DNA of 64,000 nt. Origin: Halorussus salinisoli (lineage in GTDB: Archaea > Halobacteriota > Halobacteria > Halobacteriales > Haladaptataceae). Position numbers and translations under genes: made by a program. Of this stretch, positions 44,447 through 53,493 are shown one piece after another (positions within the stretch are counted from its first letter, which is position 1; every line of letters starts with the position of its first letter). Location: the NCBI GenBank assembly GCA_005239435.1, contig ML241305.1, positions 457,289 through 521,288 on the forward strand. The letters are read 5' to 3'. The notes under the pieces were generated by a model. It was given only the letters and a program-made list of their open reading frames with translations, was not told the origin of the DNA and searched no databases.

Positions 44447-46213
44447 ATGAGAAACGCGAAAATCGTCTGTACGTTGGGACCGGCCTCCGACTCCCGACGC
44501 ACGATCCGGGAGTTGGCCGACGCTGGAATGGCGGTCGCCCGACTCAACGCCAGTCACGGGACGCGAGAGGACCGCGCCGAACTCATCGACCACATCCGAG
44601 AGGTGGACGAGACGACGGCCGACCCGCTCGCGGTGATGGTCGACCTCCAGGGGCCGGAAATCCGAACTGCGGAGGTCGAGGAACCGATTCACCTCGACAC
44701 CGGTTCGACCGTCCGATTCGTGAAAGGCGACACCGCTACGCCCGAGGAGGTCGGACTGAGTTACTCCATCAACAACGTCGAACCCGGCGACAAGGTGCTG
44801 TTGGACGACGGTCGCATCGAGACGACCGTCGAGGAGGTAGAGGAGGGGCCAGACGGTGACGGCGGAGTGGTCGTCGCCCACGTCGAGAGCGGCGGCGACC
44901 TGAGCAGTCGGAAAGGCGTCAACGTCCCCGGCGTGGACCTCGACCTCGACGTGGTGACGGAGAAAGACCGTAAAGACCTCGAACTCGCCGCCAAGAAGGA
45001 CGCCGACTTCGTAGCCGCGAGTTTCGTCCGGAGCGCCGAGGACGTGCTGGCGGTCAACGAAGTGCTGGAGGAGTTGGGCGCGGACATCCCCATCGTCGCC
45101 AAGATAGAGCGCAGGGGCGCGGTGGAGAACCTGGACGAAATCGTGGACGCCGCCTACGGCGTAATGGTCGCACGCGGCGACCTCGGTGTCGAGTGCCCGC
45201 TCGAAGACGTGCCGATGATCCAGAAGCGCATCATCCGGAAGTGCCAACAGACCGGCACGCCTGTCATCACCGCGACCGAGATGCTGGATTCGATGGTTCA
45301 CGCCCGCAGGCCCACGCGCGCGGAGGCCTCCGACGTGGCGAACGCGGTGCTAGACGGCACCGACGCGGTGATGCTGTCGGGCGAGACGGCCATCGGCGAC
45401 GACCCGGTGCGAGTCGTCGACACGATGGACCGCATCGTCCGCGAGGTCGAGATGAGCGGCGAGTACGACGAAATCCGCGAACAGCGCGTCCCGGCGGCCG
45501 AGGACGCCCGGACCGACGCACTGGCGCGGTCGGCCCGCTACCTCGCCCGCGACATCGGCGCGTCGGCCATCGTCGCAGCGAGCGAATCCGGATACACCGC
45601 GCTGAAGGTGGCGAAGTTCCGACCGCAGGTCCCGGTCGTCGCTACCACGCCCAACGACGAGGTGCGCCGCCAACTGGCGCTGTCGTGGGGCGTCAACGCC
45701 CAGTACACGCCGTTGTCCTCGGGCGTCGATAACGTCATCGAGGACGCCGTGCAGGCCGCACTCGACGCCGACGTGGCCAACAGCGGCGACACCGTGGTCG
45801 TCCTCTCCGGTATGATGTCGGAACTGGAGGGCACGTCCACGACGAACACGCTCAAGGTCCACGTCGCGGCCGAGACGATTGCGACCGGTCGAAGCGTCGT
45901 CCGGGGTCGCATCGCCGGACCCGTCGTCCGGACCGAAGACGGCGACCTCTCGGACGTGTCAGACGGGTCGGTGCTGGCCATCGACCCCGAGTTCGACGGC
46001 GAGTTCACCGGCGACCCCTCGAAACTCGTCGGCATCGTGGACGCCCGGCCGGGGATGACCGGCTACCCCGCGATGGTCGCGCGGGAACTCGACATCCCGA
46101 TGGTGAGCGGCGCGCCGCTCGACCCCACCGTCCGGGACGGCGACGTGGTGACCCTCGACGCCGAACGCGGGGTCGTCTACGACGGTGACGTGACCCACGC
46201 CGAACGGTCGTAG
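44447..46213 (+). CDS. pyk: Pyruvate kinase with C-terminal swivel-like domain
   Basis: 588 residues. Converts PEP and ADP to pyruvate and ATP. Motifs are MRNAKIVCTLGPASDSRRTI, NASHGTRED, VDLQGPEIRT, the catalytic IVAKIERRGAVENLDEI and VARGDLGVECP, and TEMLDSMVHARRPTRAEASD. About 100 residues beyond the normal end (from ~488, GRIAGPVVRTEDGDL) form a PEP-utilising-enzyme swivel-like domain. Its equivalent of the phosphohistidine loop reads GMTGYPAMVAREL, i.e. Tyr where PEP synthase has His. The ATG at 44447 follows GGTTTTTGG by about 27 bases. Confidence 0.95.
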   Translation: MRNAKIVCTLGPASDSRRTIRELADAGMAVARLNASHGTREDRAELIDHIREVDETTADPLAVMVDLQGPEIRTAEVEEPIHLDTGSTVRFVKGDTATPEEVGLSYSINNVEPGDKVLLDDGRIETTVEEVEEGPDGDGGVVVAHVESGGDLSSRKGVNVPGVDLDLDVVTEKDRKDLELAAKKDADFVAASFVRSAEDVLAVNEVLEELGADIPIVAKIERRGAVENLDEIVDAAYGVMVARGDLGVECPLEDVPMIQKRIIRKCQQTGTPVITATEMLDSMVHARRPTRAEASDVANAVLDGTDAVMLSGETAIGDDPVRVVDTMDRIVREVEMSGEYDEIREQRVPAAEDARTDALARSARYLARDIGASAIVAASESGYTALKVAKFRPQVPVVATTPNDEVRRQLALSWGVNAQYTPLSSGVDNVIEDAVQAALDADVANSGDTVVVLSGMMSELEGTSTTNTLKVHVAAETIATGRSVVRGRIAGPVVRTEDGDLSDVSDGSVLAIDPEFDGEFTGDPSKLVGIVDARPGMTGYPAMVARELDIPMVSGAPLDPTVRDGDVVTLDAERGVVYDGDVTHAERS

Positions 46214-46357
46214 ACGAACGTCACGGCCGAGTCCAGAAACGTACACGACTGTTAGAACAATAAATATAGTAATCAAACAAAGAGTTTCGTTTCTCTCCGT
46301 GCGAAGACGTGACGGTGCGGTCGACCGAAACGGGCCGAGGAGCGCGACGCGAAGGCC

Positions 46358-46528
46358 TCACCCGGCGAGGAGGACGATGCGAGCGAAGACGAACAGCATC
46401 GTTCCGACGCCGAGGGCGACGAAGAAGGCGTTCTCGACCGACGGCGACCCCGGTTCTAGCGGGTCCGGTTCCTCGGGTTCGTAGCCGTCTTCGCCTACTT
46501 CGTCAGTCTCGTACTTCCAGTCCGACAT
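46358..46528 (-). CDS. Small single-span membrane protein (DUF7312-like)
   Basis: 56 residues from the ATG at 46528: an acidic Pro-rich cytoplasmic head (DEVGEDGYEPEEPDPLEP) followed by one membrane helix (FFVALGVGTMLFVFARIVLL). This layout matches a haloarchaea-specific small family, DUF7312 as I recall it. CCTTTTGCC about 27 bases upstream supports the start. Function unknown. Confidence 0.7.
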   Translation of the reverse strand: MSDWKYETDEVGEDGYEPEEPDPLEPGSPSVENAFFVALGVGTMLFVFARIVLLAG

Positions 46529-46628
46529 GGCCGGACGTACGCGCCCCATCGGCAAAAGGGTTGGCTACGGCAGGGAGCGACGAACGAGCTCATCGGTGAC
46601 AACGGACGGCAGCGGTTCAGCAAGGGTG

Positions 46629-46656
46629 TTTAGAAAGCCCCGGCCCATTCGTCCCA
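46629..46656. repeat. Half copy of the palindromic element
   Basis: TTTAGAAAGCCCCGGCCC (46629-46646) followed by ATTCGTCCCAC repeats the left end of the elements at 27010 and 56877, but no matching right arm follows. It lies in the 249-base gap before nfeD, which otherwise holds only the CGTTAAC promoter box at 46748. Confidence 0.45.
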
Positions 46657-46777
46657 CTCACGGTAGACTGGTCGGCGGAGCGAAACCCGTGGACTGGTCG
46701 ACTTGCCATCGCGTATCGGGCCACTCCCCGTACGCGGACTGCAAAACGTTAACCCGTCTGAATTCTAAGACGTAGAC

Positions 46778-47335
46778 ATGGCACCGCTGTTGGACTCGCT
46801 CCCGCTGTTGCTCCTCGTCGCCGGCATCGGTCTCGCTATCGCCGAGGCGCTGATTCCGGGCGCGCACTTCATCGTCCTCGGCGTCGCGCTCGCGCTCGCG
46901 GGACTCGTCGGAGTGCTGTTGGGACCGGCCGCCTCGCCGCTCGTGCTGGCCGCGCTGGTCCTCGGTTTCGGTGCGGCCTCGCTGTACGCCTACCGGGAGT
47001 TGGACCTCTACGGCGGGAAGGGCGTCGCGCGGACCCGCGATTCCGACTCGCTGAAGGGCCAGACCGGCCGAGTCACCGAACGAGTCTCGCCACAGGACGG
47101 ACAGATAAAGCTCCACGAAGGCGGCTTCAACCCCTACTACGCCGCGCGGAGCGTCCGCGACGAGATTCCGGAGGGCGCGGAGGTCATGGTCGTCGACCCT
47201 GGCGGGGGCAACGTCGTCACGGTCGAGGCCTTAGAGGCCATCGAAGACCCCATCGACCGCGAGTTGCGCGAGGGGCGACAGAGCGTCGAGACCGACCCCG
47301 AGGGTGAACGCGAGACGGACACAGAAGGCACCTGA
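46778..47335 (+). CDS. NfeD family membrane protein
   Basis: 185 residues. Three N-terminal membrane helices (LLLLVAGIGLAIAEALIPGA, FIVLGVALALAGLVGVLL, LVLAALVLGFGAASLYAY) are followed by a small OB-fold-like domain (LKGQTGRVTERVSPQDGQIK, ARSVRDEIPEGAEVMVVD) and a charged tail. NfeD proteins pair with stomatin/SPFH proteins in membrane microdomains. The stomatin gene follows after 70 bases with its own TATA-like CTTAAC. Confidence 0.88.
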   Translation: MAPLLDSLPLLLLVAGIGLAIAEALIPGAHFIVLGVALALAGLVGVLLGPAASPLVLAALVLGFGAASLYAYRELDLYGGKGVARTRDSDSLKGQTGRVTERVSPQDGQIKLHEGGFNPYYAARSVRDEIPEGAEVMVVDPGGGNVVTVEALEAIEDPIDRELREGRQSVETDPEGERETDTEGT

Positions 47336-47405
47336 TAAAATTTCGGCGTTCGAGAGGCGACGGTGAGGGGAACGCTTAACATTCGTTCTTGCTAACAGTC
47401 CAAGT

Positions 47406-48563
47406 ATGTTGGTTCCACTACAGGCCGCCCCCGTAGGTGGCTTCACAGTAGTCGCTCTGTTGGTTCTCGCACTGGCCGTCATCACCATCTGGCAGTCGGT
47501 CGAAATCGTAGACGCGACCGAGAAGCGCGCGCTGACGGTGTTCGGCGAGTACCGAAAGCTCCTCGAACCCGGTATCAACTTCGTGCCGCCGTTCGTGAGC
47601 GCGACCCACCGCTTCGACATGCGGACCCAGACGCTGGACGTGCCCCGGCAGGAGGCCATCACCCGCGACAACTCGCCGGTGACCGCCGACGCCGTGGTAT
47701 ACATCAAAGTGATGGACGCCAAGAAGGCCTTCCTCGAAGTCGAGGACTACAAGCGCGCCGTCTCCAACCTCGCCCAGACCACCCTGCGGGCCGTGCTGGG
47801 CGACATGGAACTCGACGACACGCTCAACAAGCGCCAGGAGATAAACGCCAAAATCCGGCGCGAACTCGACGAACCCACCGACGAGTGGGGGATTCGCGTC
47901 GAGAGCGTCGAAGTTCGGGAAGTCAACCCGAGCAAGGACGTCCAGCAGGCGATGGAGCAACAGACCTCCGCCGAGCGTAAACGCCGCGCCATGATTCTGG
48001 AAGCGCAGGGTGAGCGCCGGAGCGCCATCGAGACCGCCGAAGGTGACAAGCAGTCGAACATCATCCGAGCCCAGGGTGAGAAGCAGAGCCAGATTCTGGA
48101 AGCCCAGGGTGACGCGGTTTCGACCGTCCTGCGCGCCAAGTCCGCCGAGTCGATGGGCGAGCGCGCGGTCATCGACAAGGGCATGGAGACCCTCGAATCC
48201 ATCGGTCAGGGCGAGTCCACGACCTTCGTCCTGCCCCAGGAACTATCGTCGCTGGTCGGCCGGTACGGCAAGCACCTGACCGGCAGCGACGTGGAGACCG
48301 ATGGCGAGCAACTCGACAGCCTCGATTTCGACGCCGAGACCCGCGAACTCATCGGTCTCGACAACATCGAGGAGATTCTGGGCCAGATCGACGAGGAGGC
48401 CGAGATGGACGTGGAAGCGATGGAGAAGGAGGCCCAGGCCATCAAGGAGGGCGAAGACCCCGCGAACATCAAGAGCGCCGACGAGGTCATCCAGGAGATG
48501 GACGAGGAGGACCCCGACCTGGAAGACGTGCAGGCCGAGATGGACGCCGAGCTGGAGAAGTGA
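47406..48563 (+). CDS. SPFH/stomatin (band 7) family protein
   Basis: 385 residues. An N-terminal membrane anchor (FTVVALLVLALAVITIWQSV) is followed by the SPFH domain (EKRALTVFGEYRKLLEPGIN, MRTQTLDVPRQEAITRDNSP, VTADAVVYIKVMDAKKAFLE), then a helical stretch with repeated EAQGERRSAIE/RAQGEKQSQI/EAQGDAVS units. The acidic tail of ~100 residues is longer than in bacterial slipins. It forms oligomeric scaffolds with NfeD and may control membrane proteolysis. Confidence 0.9.
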   Translation: MLVPLQAAPVGGFTVVALLVLALAVITIWQSVEIVDATEKRALTVFGEYRKLLEPGINFVPPFVSATHRFDMRTQTLDVPRQEAITRDNSPVTADAVVYIKVMDAKKAFLEVEDYKRAVSNLAQTTLRAVLGDMELDDTLNKRQEINAKIRRELDEPTDEWGIRVESVEVREVNPSKDVQQAMEQQTSAERKRRAMILEAQGERRSAIETAEGDKQSNIIRAQGEKQSQILEAQGDAVSTVLRAKSAESMGERAVIDKGMETLESIGQGESTTFVLPQELSSLVGRYGKHLTGSDVETDGEQLDSLDFDAETRELIGLDNIEEILGQIDEEAEMDVEAMEKEAQAIKEGEDPANIKSADEVIQEMDEEDPDLEDVQAEMDAELEK

Positions 48564-48807
48564 GTCGAACCGCCGTTCGGTTTCTTTCTGCGTCACGGTA
48601 CCGCCGATTCGTGACACCGCGAGCCGTGACCAACTGTTATAAATTAGTTCACCTATATTGAAATAGGTCGCCTCGAGTCGCCGCGAGTACGCTCGTAGCG
48701 CGCGCTCCGGGTGAACGCCGACCACTCGGGCGTGTGACGCTCCCCCAAACGAAGGTATTTTAGGTGTCGATGATGACCTATATACGTAGATGGTTGAGCG
48801 CTCCGAA

Positions 48808-49398
48808 GTGGATGAAAATAAGCGGGCGACCCTCCGCCGGTTCGCGGTCTTGGGGGCCGCGACACCGCTCGCCAAGTTCGGCGGCGACGACGGCGGCGAG
48901 AGCGAGGCCCGCGACGCCATCGCGGGTTACGTCGCAACCACGCCGGGCGCGCACTTCTCGAAGATCCGCGACGACCTCAAACTGGGAACCGGTGAAGCAC
49001 AGCACCACCTCAGACAGTTGCTCGAAGCCAAGGTGGTCGAGAGTCGCCGCGACGGCGACTACCGGCGGTTCTATCCGGCCGAGCAGTTCGCCCCGTTCGA
49101 GCAAGTCGCACTGGGGTATCTCCGCAGGGATACGCCGCGCGGGATGCTCATCGAGTTGCTGCGCGACCCCGACGCGACGGGTAGCGACCTCGCGGAGGCA
49201 CTGGACGTGTCGAGACCGACCGTAAGCAAGTACGCCGCCAGCCTCGAAGAGGCGGGCCTGCTCGACCGCGAGGACGGCTACTCGGTCCGAAAGCCGGAGA
49301 CGGTCATCACGCTTCTGGTCCGGTACGCCGACTCGTTCGGCGAGGAGGCAGCGACGTTCGCCGCACAGGCCGACGGCTTCATCTCGTTCGACCCGTAG
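48808..49398 (+). CDS. Double winged-helix transcriptional regulator
   Basis: About 196 residues. Two wHTH units are visible: ATTPGAHFSKIRDDLKLGTG with EAQHHLRQLLEAKVVESRRD, and ATGSDLAEALDVSRPTVSKY. The N-terminus (RATLRRFAVLGAATPLAKFG) has a hydrophobic run that looks like a weak leader. I prefer the GTG at 48808 to the ATG at 48790 because CTATATAC is centred near 48780, only ~10 bases before 48790 but ~27 before 48808. The target is unknown. Confidence 0.8.
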   Translation: MDENKRATLRRFAVLGAATPLAKFGGDDGGESEARDAIAGYVATTPGAHFSKIRDDLKLGTGEAQHHLRQLLEAKVVESRRDGDYRRFYPAEQFAPFEQVALGYLRRDTPRGMLIELLRDPDATGSDLAEALDVSRPTVSKYAASLEEAGLLDREDGYSVRKPETVITLLVRYADSFGEEAATFAAQADGFISFDP

Positions 49399-49429
49399 CT
49401 TTTCGGTCGCCCGCACACCGTCTCTCTTC

Positions 49430-50302
49430 ATGGACACCGTCGCAGTAACCGGTGGTAACGGCGAGTTAGGCTCCGCCTTGCTCTCGGCGCTCCGAGAGCG
49501 GGGCTACCGGACCGTCAATCTGAGTCGCGGGAAGCCCGACGACGGGATTGCAGACAGGTACCTCCGGACCGACCTGCTCGACCCGGGCGAGGTGTACGGG
49601 TCGCTGGCCCGGGCCGACCCCGACGCCGTAGCCCACTTCGGGACGATTCCCCGCCCCGACCGGACTCCCGGCCACGTCACCTTCCGGAGCAACGCCCAGA
49701 CGCCGTACCACGTTCTGGAGGCCGCCGAGGCCCTCGACGTCGAGACGGTGGTTCTCGCGTCTAGCCTCTCGGCGATGGGCGGGGGTTTCGAGGACGAGGT
49801 GGGCGTGCGCTATCTGCCCGTAGACGAGGACCATCCCCTGACCCCGAGCAATCCCTACGGTCTCGGCAAGCAGGTCGCCGAGGTGGTCGCCGACGGGTTC
49901 GGGCGGCGCGAGCGAGCGCCGACGACGATTGCCTCGCTCCGATTTCCGCTCGTCACGACCGACGAACACCTCCGGACGGTCTTCGCCGAGGCGGACCGGA
50001 CGCCCGAGGCCGTGCGAGACGCTGGCTTCTTCGAGAAAGCCCGTAAGACGCTGTTCGCGTACCTCCACCGAGGCGACGCGGTAGCACTCACGATTCGGGC
50101 GCTGGAGGCCGACTTCGCGGGTCACGAGGTGTTCTTCGGGGCGGCCAGCGATACGACCGTGGACGCGCCGAGTTCCGAGTTAGTGGACCACTACGACGCC
50201 GAGCTCCGAAACTCGTTCGAGGGGTACGAGAGCCTAATCGACGGAGGGAAGGCGGAGTCGATGCTCGACTGGTCGCCCGAGCAGTCGTGGCGAGAACTCT
50301 GA
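49430..50302 (+). CDS. NAD-dependent epimerase/dehydratase family protein
   Basis: 290 residues, extended SDR fold: MDTVAVTGGNGELGSALLSA (a TGxxGxxG-type motif at the N-terminus), FGTIPRPDRTPGHV, VVLASSLSAMGGG and the catalytic pair Y-x3-K seen as NPYGLGKQVAEV. Sugar-nucleotide epimerases, uronate dehydrogenases and dehydratases share this fold. The sequence alone does not tell which. It follows the regulator by 31 bases on the same strand. Confidence 0.82.
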   Translation: MDTVAVTGGNGELGSALLSALRERGYRTVNLSRGKPDDGIADRYLRTDLLDPGEVYGSLARADPDAVAHFGTIPRPDRTPGHVTFRSNAQTPYHVLEAAEALDVETVVLASSLSAMGGGFEDEVGVRYLPVDEDHPLTPSNPYGLGKQVAEVVADGFGRRERAPTTIASLRFPLVTTDEHLRTVFAEADRTPEAVRDAGFFEKARKTLFAYLHRGDAVALTIRALEADFAGHEVFFGAASDTTVDAPSSELVDHYDAELRNSFEGYESLIDGGKAESMLDWSPEQSWREL

Positions 50303-50418
50303 CGGGGTAGCAGGCGGAACGGAGACGAAAAACGAGGACCGAAGGACGGCGAAAGCGAGAAACCCCTCCCCGAGCGCGTGCCAGCAACTGCGTCGCGTTC
50401 GGGAGCGTCGTCCCGGGT

Positions 50419-50661
50419 TCAGACCGTGACCTTCCACGTCGTGGAAGAGGAGTAGCCCCACTTCTCCACGTCCACGTCGAACTCGCCCTCGGCGATGGCG
50501 GTCATGTTCGCACCGACTTCCTTGGCGGTCATGCCCAGTTCCTCGCCGATGAGTCGGGACTTGAAGTAGGTCTTCATCTGGCCCTTCTCGCGGAGGAACT
50601 GGAGGATGCGCTGTTGTTTGTCGGTCAGGGTGGTCGTGCCAGCAGTTGCGGTCGTGCTCAT
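50419..50661 (-). CDS. DUF7123-type small wHTH-like protein
   Basis: 80 residues. Thr-rich start, then TDKQQRILQFLREKGQMKTY and LIGEELGMTAKEVGANMTAI, a winged-helix pattern, and a C-terminal WGYSSSTTWKVTV strand. I recall this as a haloarchaeal family (DUF7123). CCTAAGG lies about 27 bases upstream. The paired TTGGTAC boxes at 50701 and 50781 are in its upstream region and could be regulatory. DNA binding is inferred from the fold. Confidence 0.8.
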   Translation of the reverse strand: MSTTATAGTTTLTDKQQRILQFLREKGQMKTYFKSRLIGEELGMTAKEVGANMTAIAEGEFDVDVEKWGYSSSTTWKVTV

Positions 50662-50700
50662 GACGTACTTCTCACTTGGACGGAAACCGCCTTAGGGGAT

Positions 50701-50797
50701 TTGGTACGTGGAGTTAACACGCTTCCCTCTTGCGTTTTCATAGCTGTTCTACTTGAACTAAAGGACCCCCAAGGGGCCTGTTGGTACAGCTGGTTAA
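50701..50797. promoter_or_regulatory. Two TTGGTAC-N5-GTTAA boxes, 80 bases apart
   Basis: The boxes are at 50701-50717 and 50781-50797, in the 381-base gap between the divergent DUF7123 and AglD-like genes. The segment between is unusually A+T rich, reads partly like coding sequence in both directions and contains a CCCCC-AA-GGGG hairpin near 50766. The remainder of the gap (50820-51012) shows nothing further except a GTACTTAGG box before 51043. Function unknown. Confidence 0.45.
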
Positions 50798-51042
50798 TCG
50801 AGAGTTTCGAGTGACGATACCTGGCCGTCGCCGCGGGTCGGTCGACGGAACGTCCGGTGTGACTACGGGCCGCGTCGGGGAGTAATCCGAGATTACCGAG
50901 CGTAACGACGCCACGTCTCGTCTCCACGAGGCGTTTTCGGCGTGAATTCGGGTAAACGACGCCGCAAGGCGGAGCCTAGACACCTAAGACTACCGGAACG
51001 GAGCAGAAGGTACTTAGGCGGCCGCGAAGACTCTCTTTGATA

Positions 51043-52884
51043 ATGAGCGGTCGTACAGTCGAAGTGAGCGTCGTCCTTCCTGCCTACAACGAGGAGGCGA
51101 CCATCGAGAACACGGTGGAGACGACGCTCGCCACGTTAGGCGAGTTTCTTCCCGAGGGGACGTTCGAAGTCATCGTCGCCGAGGACGGGTGCGAGGACCG
51201 TACGCCCGAAATCGCCGACAGGATGGCCGCAGAGGACGAGCGAGTACGCCACTACCACAGCGACGAGCGACTGGGCCGAGGGGGTGCATTGAATCGCGCG
51301 TTCGAGGCCGCCGACGGCGATACGCTGGTGTACTTCGACACGGACCTCGCTACCGACATGAAGCACCTCGAGGAACTAGTCGAGAGCGTCCGGTCGGGGG
51401 GGTACGACTTCGCCACCGGGTCGCGCTGGATGCCGGGCGAGACGGCCGACCGGCCCGCCAAGCGTGACGTGGCGAGTCGGGGGTTCAACGGCCTGACTCG
51501 GAGCTTTCTCGGGTCGGAGATGCGCGACCACCAGTGTGGATTCAAGGCGTTCGACCGGGCCGCCCTCTTCGACGTGCTGGACGACGTCGAGGACGAACAC
51601 TGGTTCTGGGACACCGAGGTCCTCGTGCGCGCACAGCGCCGGGGCTACGACGTCAAAGAGTTCGCGGTGGACTGGGAACCGAAGGGCGACTCGAAGGTGG
51701 ACATCGTCCGTGACGTGTTCGGCATGGGGAGCCAGATCATGCGGTGCTGGTGGGAGTTCAGCGTTCAACCGCACATCACCAAGCGCGTCTCCATCGTGGC
51801 CGGTATCTTCCTGACCATCGTCGCGGTTCTCCTGATGGGCAGGTACCTCCCGCTCGGCGAGGTCTTAGAGCAGATGAGCCGTGCCGACCCCGCGTTGGTC
51901 GGTCTCGCCGCGCTCGTCTACCTGATTTCGTGGCCCCTGCGCGGCACCCGGTACAGGGACATCCTCGAAGAACTGGGCTACACCGAGGACGCGGGCTTCC
52001 TGACGGGGGCCATCTTCGTGAGTCAGACGGGCAATCTCGTGTTCCCGGCCCGCGCGGGCGACGCCGTGCGCGCCTACGTCGTGAAGGCCCGGCGCTCGAT
52101 TCCGTATCCGACGGGGTTCGCCTCGCTGGCGGTCGAGCGCGTCTTCGACCTGTTGACCATCACCACGCTCGCGGGCGTGGTCCTCGTCGGCCTCGCGGTG
52201 ACGGGGACGACATCGGGTCTCGAATCGACGCTACTGGGGTCGGGTCCCGCAGGGAGCGAAGTCGGGAGTAGCGGACAGACCGCGGTGTACGTCGCGGGCG
52301 GGGTCGGTCTCGCGGCCATCCTGGCCGTCGTGGTCATCGTCGCCAGCGCCCGGTCGGACCGCAACTTCGTCCGCGGGGCCGTCTCCGGACTGAGCAACGA
52401 CTCGTACGCCGACTACGTGGCGGGCGTCATCGAGCGATTCACCGGCGACGTCCAGACGGTCGCGGGCAATCGAAGCGCCTTCCTCACGGTCGGCGCGAGC
52501 AGTCTCGTCATCTGGACGCTCGACGTGGTGACGGCCCTCCTCGTGCTGACCGCGTTCCCGAACGTCTCGCTCTCGCTCGTGATGCTCGTCGCGGTGTGTT
52601 TCTTCGCGGTCAGCGTGGGCAACCTCGCCAAGGTCCTGCCGCTGTCGCCCGGCGGCGTCGGTCTCTACGAGGGCGCGTTCACCCTGCTCGTCGTCGGCCT
52701 GACGCCGCTCTCGCCCGCCGTCGCGCTCGGCGCGGCCATCCTCGACCACGCCGTCAAGAACGTCGTCACGCTGGTCGGCGGCGTGGTCTCGATGTTCGTG
52801 TTGAACGTCTCGCTGACGACCGCAGTCGAGGAGAGCAGGGACGCACGGACCGTCGCCGACTCGGCGGAACCGACCGACGACTGA
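51043..52884 (+). CDS. aglD: AglD-like glycosyltransferase fused to a flippase-like membrane domain
   Basis: 613 residues. The N-terminal ~240 are a family 2 glycosyltransferase (VSVVLPAYNEEATIENTVET, AEDGCEDRTPEIAD, the D-x-D in YFDTDLATDM, HQCGFKAFDR, WFWDTEVLVRAQRRGYDV). The C-terminal ~350 form a multi-helix domain of the lysylphosphatidylglycerol synthase-like type (NLVFPARAGDAVRAYVVKAR, LPLSPGGVGLYEGAFTLLVV). This fusion matches AglD of Haloferax volcanii, which handles the last mannose of the S-layer N-glycan through dolichol phosphate. The start is the ATG at 51043 with ACTTAGG ~27 bases upstream. The sugar specificity here is untested. Confidence 0.85.
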   Translation: MSGRTVEVSVVLPAYNEEATIENTVETTLATLGEFLPEGTFEVIVAEDGCEDRTPEIADRMAAEDERVRHYHSDERLGRGGALNRAFEAADGDTLVYFDTDLATDMKHLEELVESVRSGGYDFATGSRWMPGETADRPAKRDVASRGFNGLTRSFLGSEMRDHQCGFKAFDRAALFDVLDDVEDEHWFWDTEVLVRAQRRGYDVKEFAVDWEPKGDSKVDIVRDVFGMGSQIMRCWWEFSVQPHITKRVSIVAGIFLTIVAVLLMGRYLPLGEVLEQMSRADPALVGLAALVYLISWPLRGTRYRDILEELGYTEDAGFLTGAIFVSQTGNLVFPARAGDAVRAYVVKARRSIPYPTGFASLAVERVFDLLTITTLAGVVLVGLAVTGTTSGLESTLLGSGPAGSEVGSSGQTAVYVAGGVGLAAILAVVVIVASARSDRNFVRGAVSGLSNDSYADYVAGVIERFTGDVQTVAGNRSAFLTVGASSLVIWTLDVVTALLVLTAFPNVSLSLVMLVAVCFFAVSVGNLAKVLPLSPGGVGLYEGAFTLLVVGLTPLSPAVALGAAILDHAVKNVVTLVGGVVSMFVLNVSLTTAVEESRDARTVADSAEPTDD

Positions 52885-52899
52885 CGACCGACGCCGTTC

Positions 52900-53418
52900 T
52901 TATTCGTACAGGTCCGTCACGAAGGGACCGACCGCTCCGGCGACCGCCTGCCGGAGCGCGCCTTCGCGGTCGATGGCGTGGCCGGTCAACGCGCCCGCCG
53001 CGCCCTGCTTCTCGGCCACGTTCTCCACGTCGAGTACGTCGTCCATCACCGGACCCAACTCCTCGCCGTCCCGGACGCGGACAGCGATGGATTCGGGGAG
53101 TCGCAGGCGAGGTCCCGCGCCGCGTCCGGTCCGGTCGCCGTCCGTCGCGGCCGCCCACATGATCAAGAAGAGTCCGTCCGCGCCTTCGACTTCGGCGACA
53201 CCGCCTTCCAGACCGATGCCGAGGTCGTACTCGCCCGCGTCGAGGACGTTACGGGCACGGTTCTGTGCGCCTTCGACGGTCTCGCGCTCGCCGAAGGGTT
53301 GTTCGCTCACGCCCGATTCGACCGCGACCGATTCGACGGACGCGCCCGCGACGGCCGCGAGGGCGGATTCGGTCGCGTCTCGCTTCATGGGGTTCGTACT
53401 CCCGACGCCGACTCGCAT
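52900..53418 (-). CDS. DUF84 family inosine/xanthosine triphosphatase
   Basis: 172 residues. Family features: RVGVGSTNPMKRDATESALA at the N-terminus, GVSEQPFGERETVEGAQNRA, YDLGIGLEGGVAEV and GLFLIMWAAATD. This YjjX/DUF84 group removes non-canonical ITP/XTP from the nucleotide pool. It is convergent with the AglD-like gene, 15 bases apart. Confidence 0.88.
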   Translation of the reverse strand: MRVGVGSTNPMKRDATESALAAVAGASVESVAVESGVSEQPFGERETVEGAQNRARNVLDAGEYDLGIGLEGGVAEVEGADGLFLIMWAAATDGDRTGRGAGPRLRLPESIAVRVRDGEELGPVMDDVLDVENVAEKQGAAGALTGHAIDREGALRQAVAGAVGPFVTDLYE

Positions 53419-53493
53419 GGCCGTGAGGAGACGCTCGGCCGACTTGGCGGTTACGAAAGCGTGGGTTCGAGCAAGCGGCCAGCGGCAGAACAG

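Noticed and set aside
50766..50815. tRNA gene or fragment
   Set aside because: The hairpin and GGTTAATCGA string do not form an acceptor stem, anticodon arm and T-loop in the right order.
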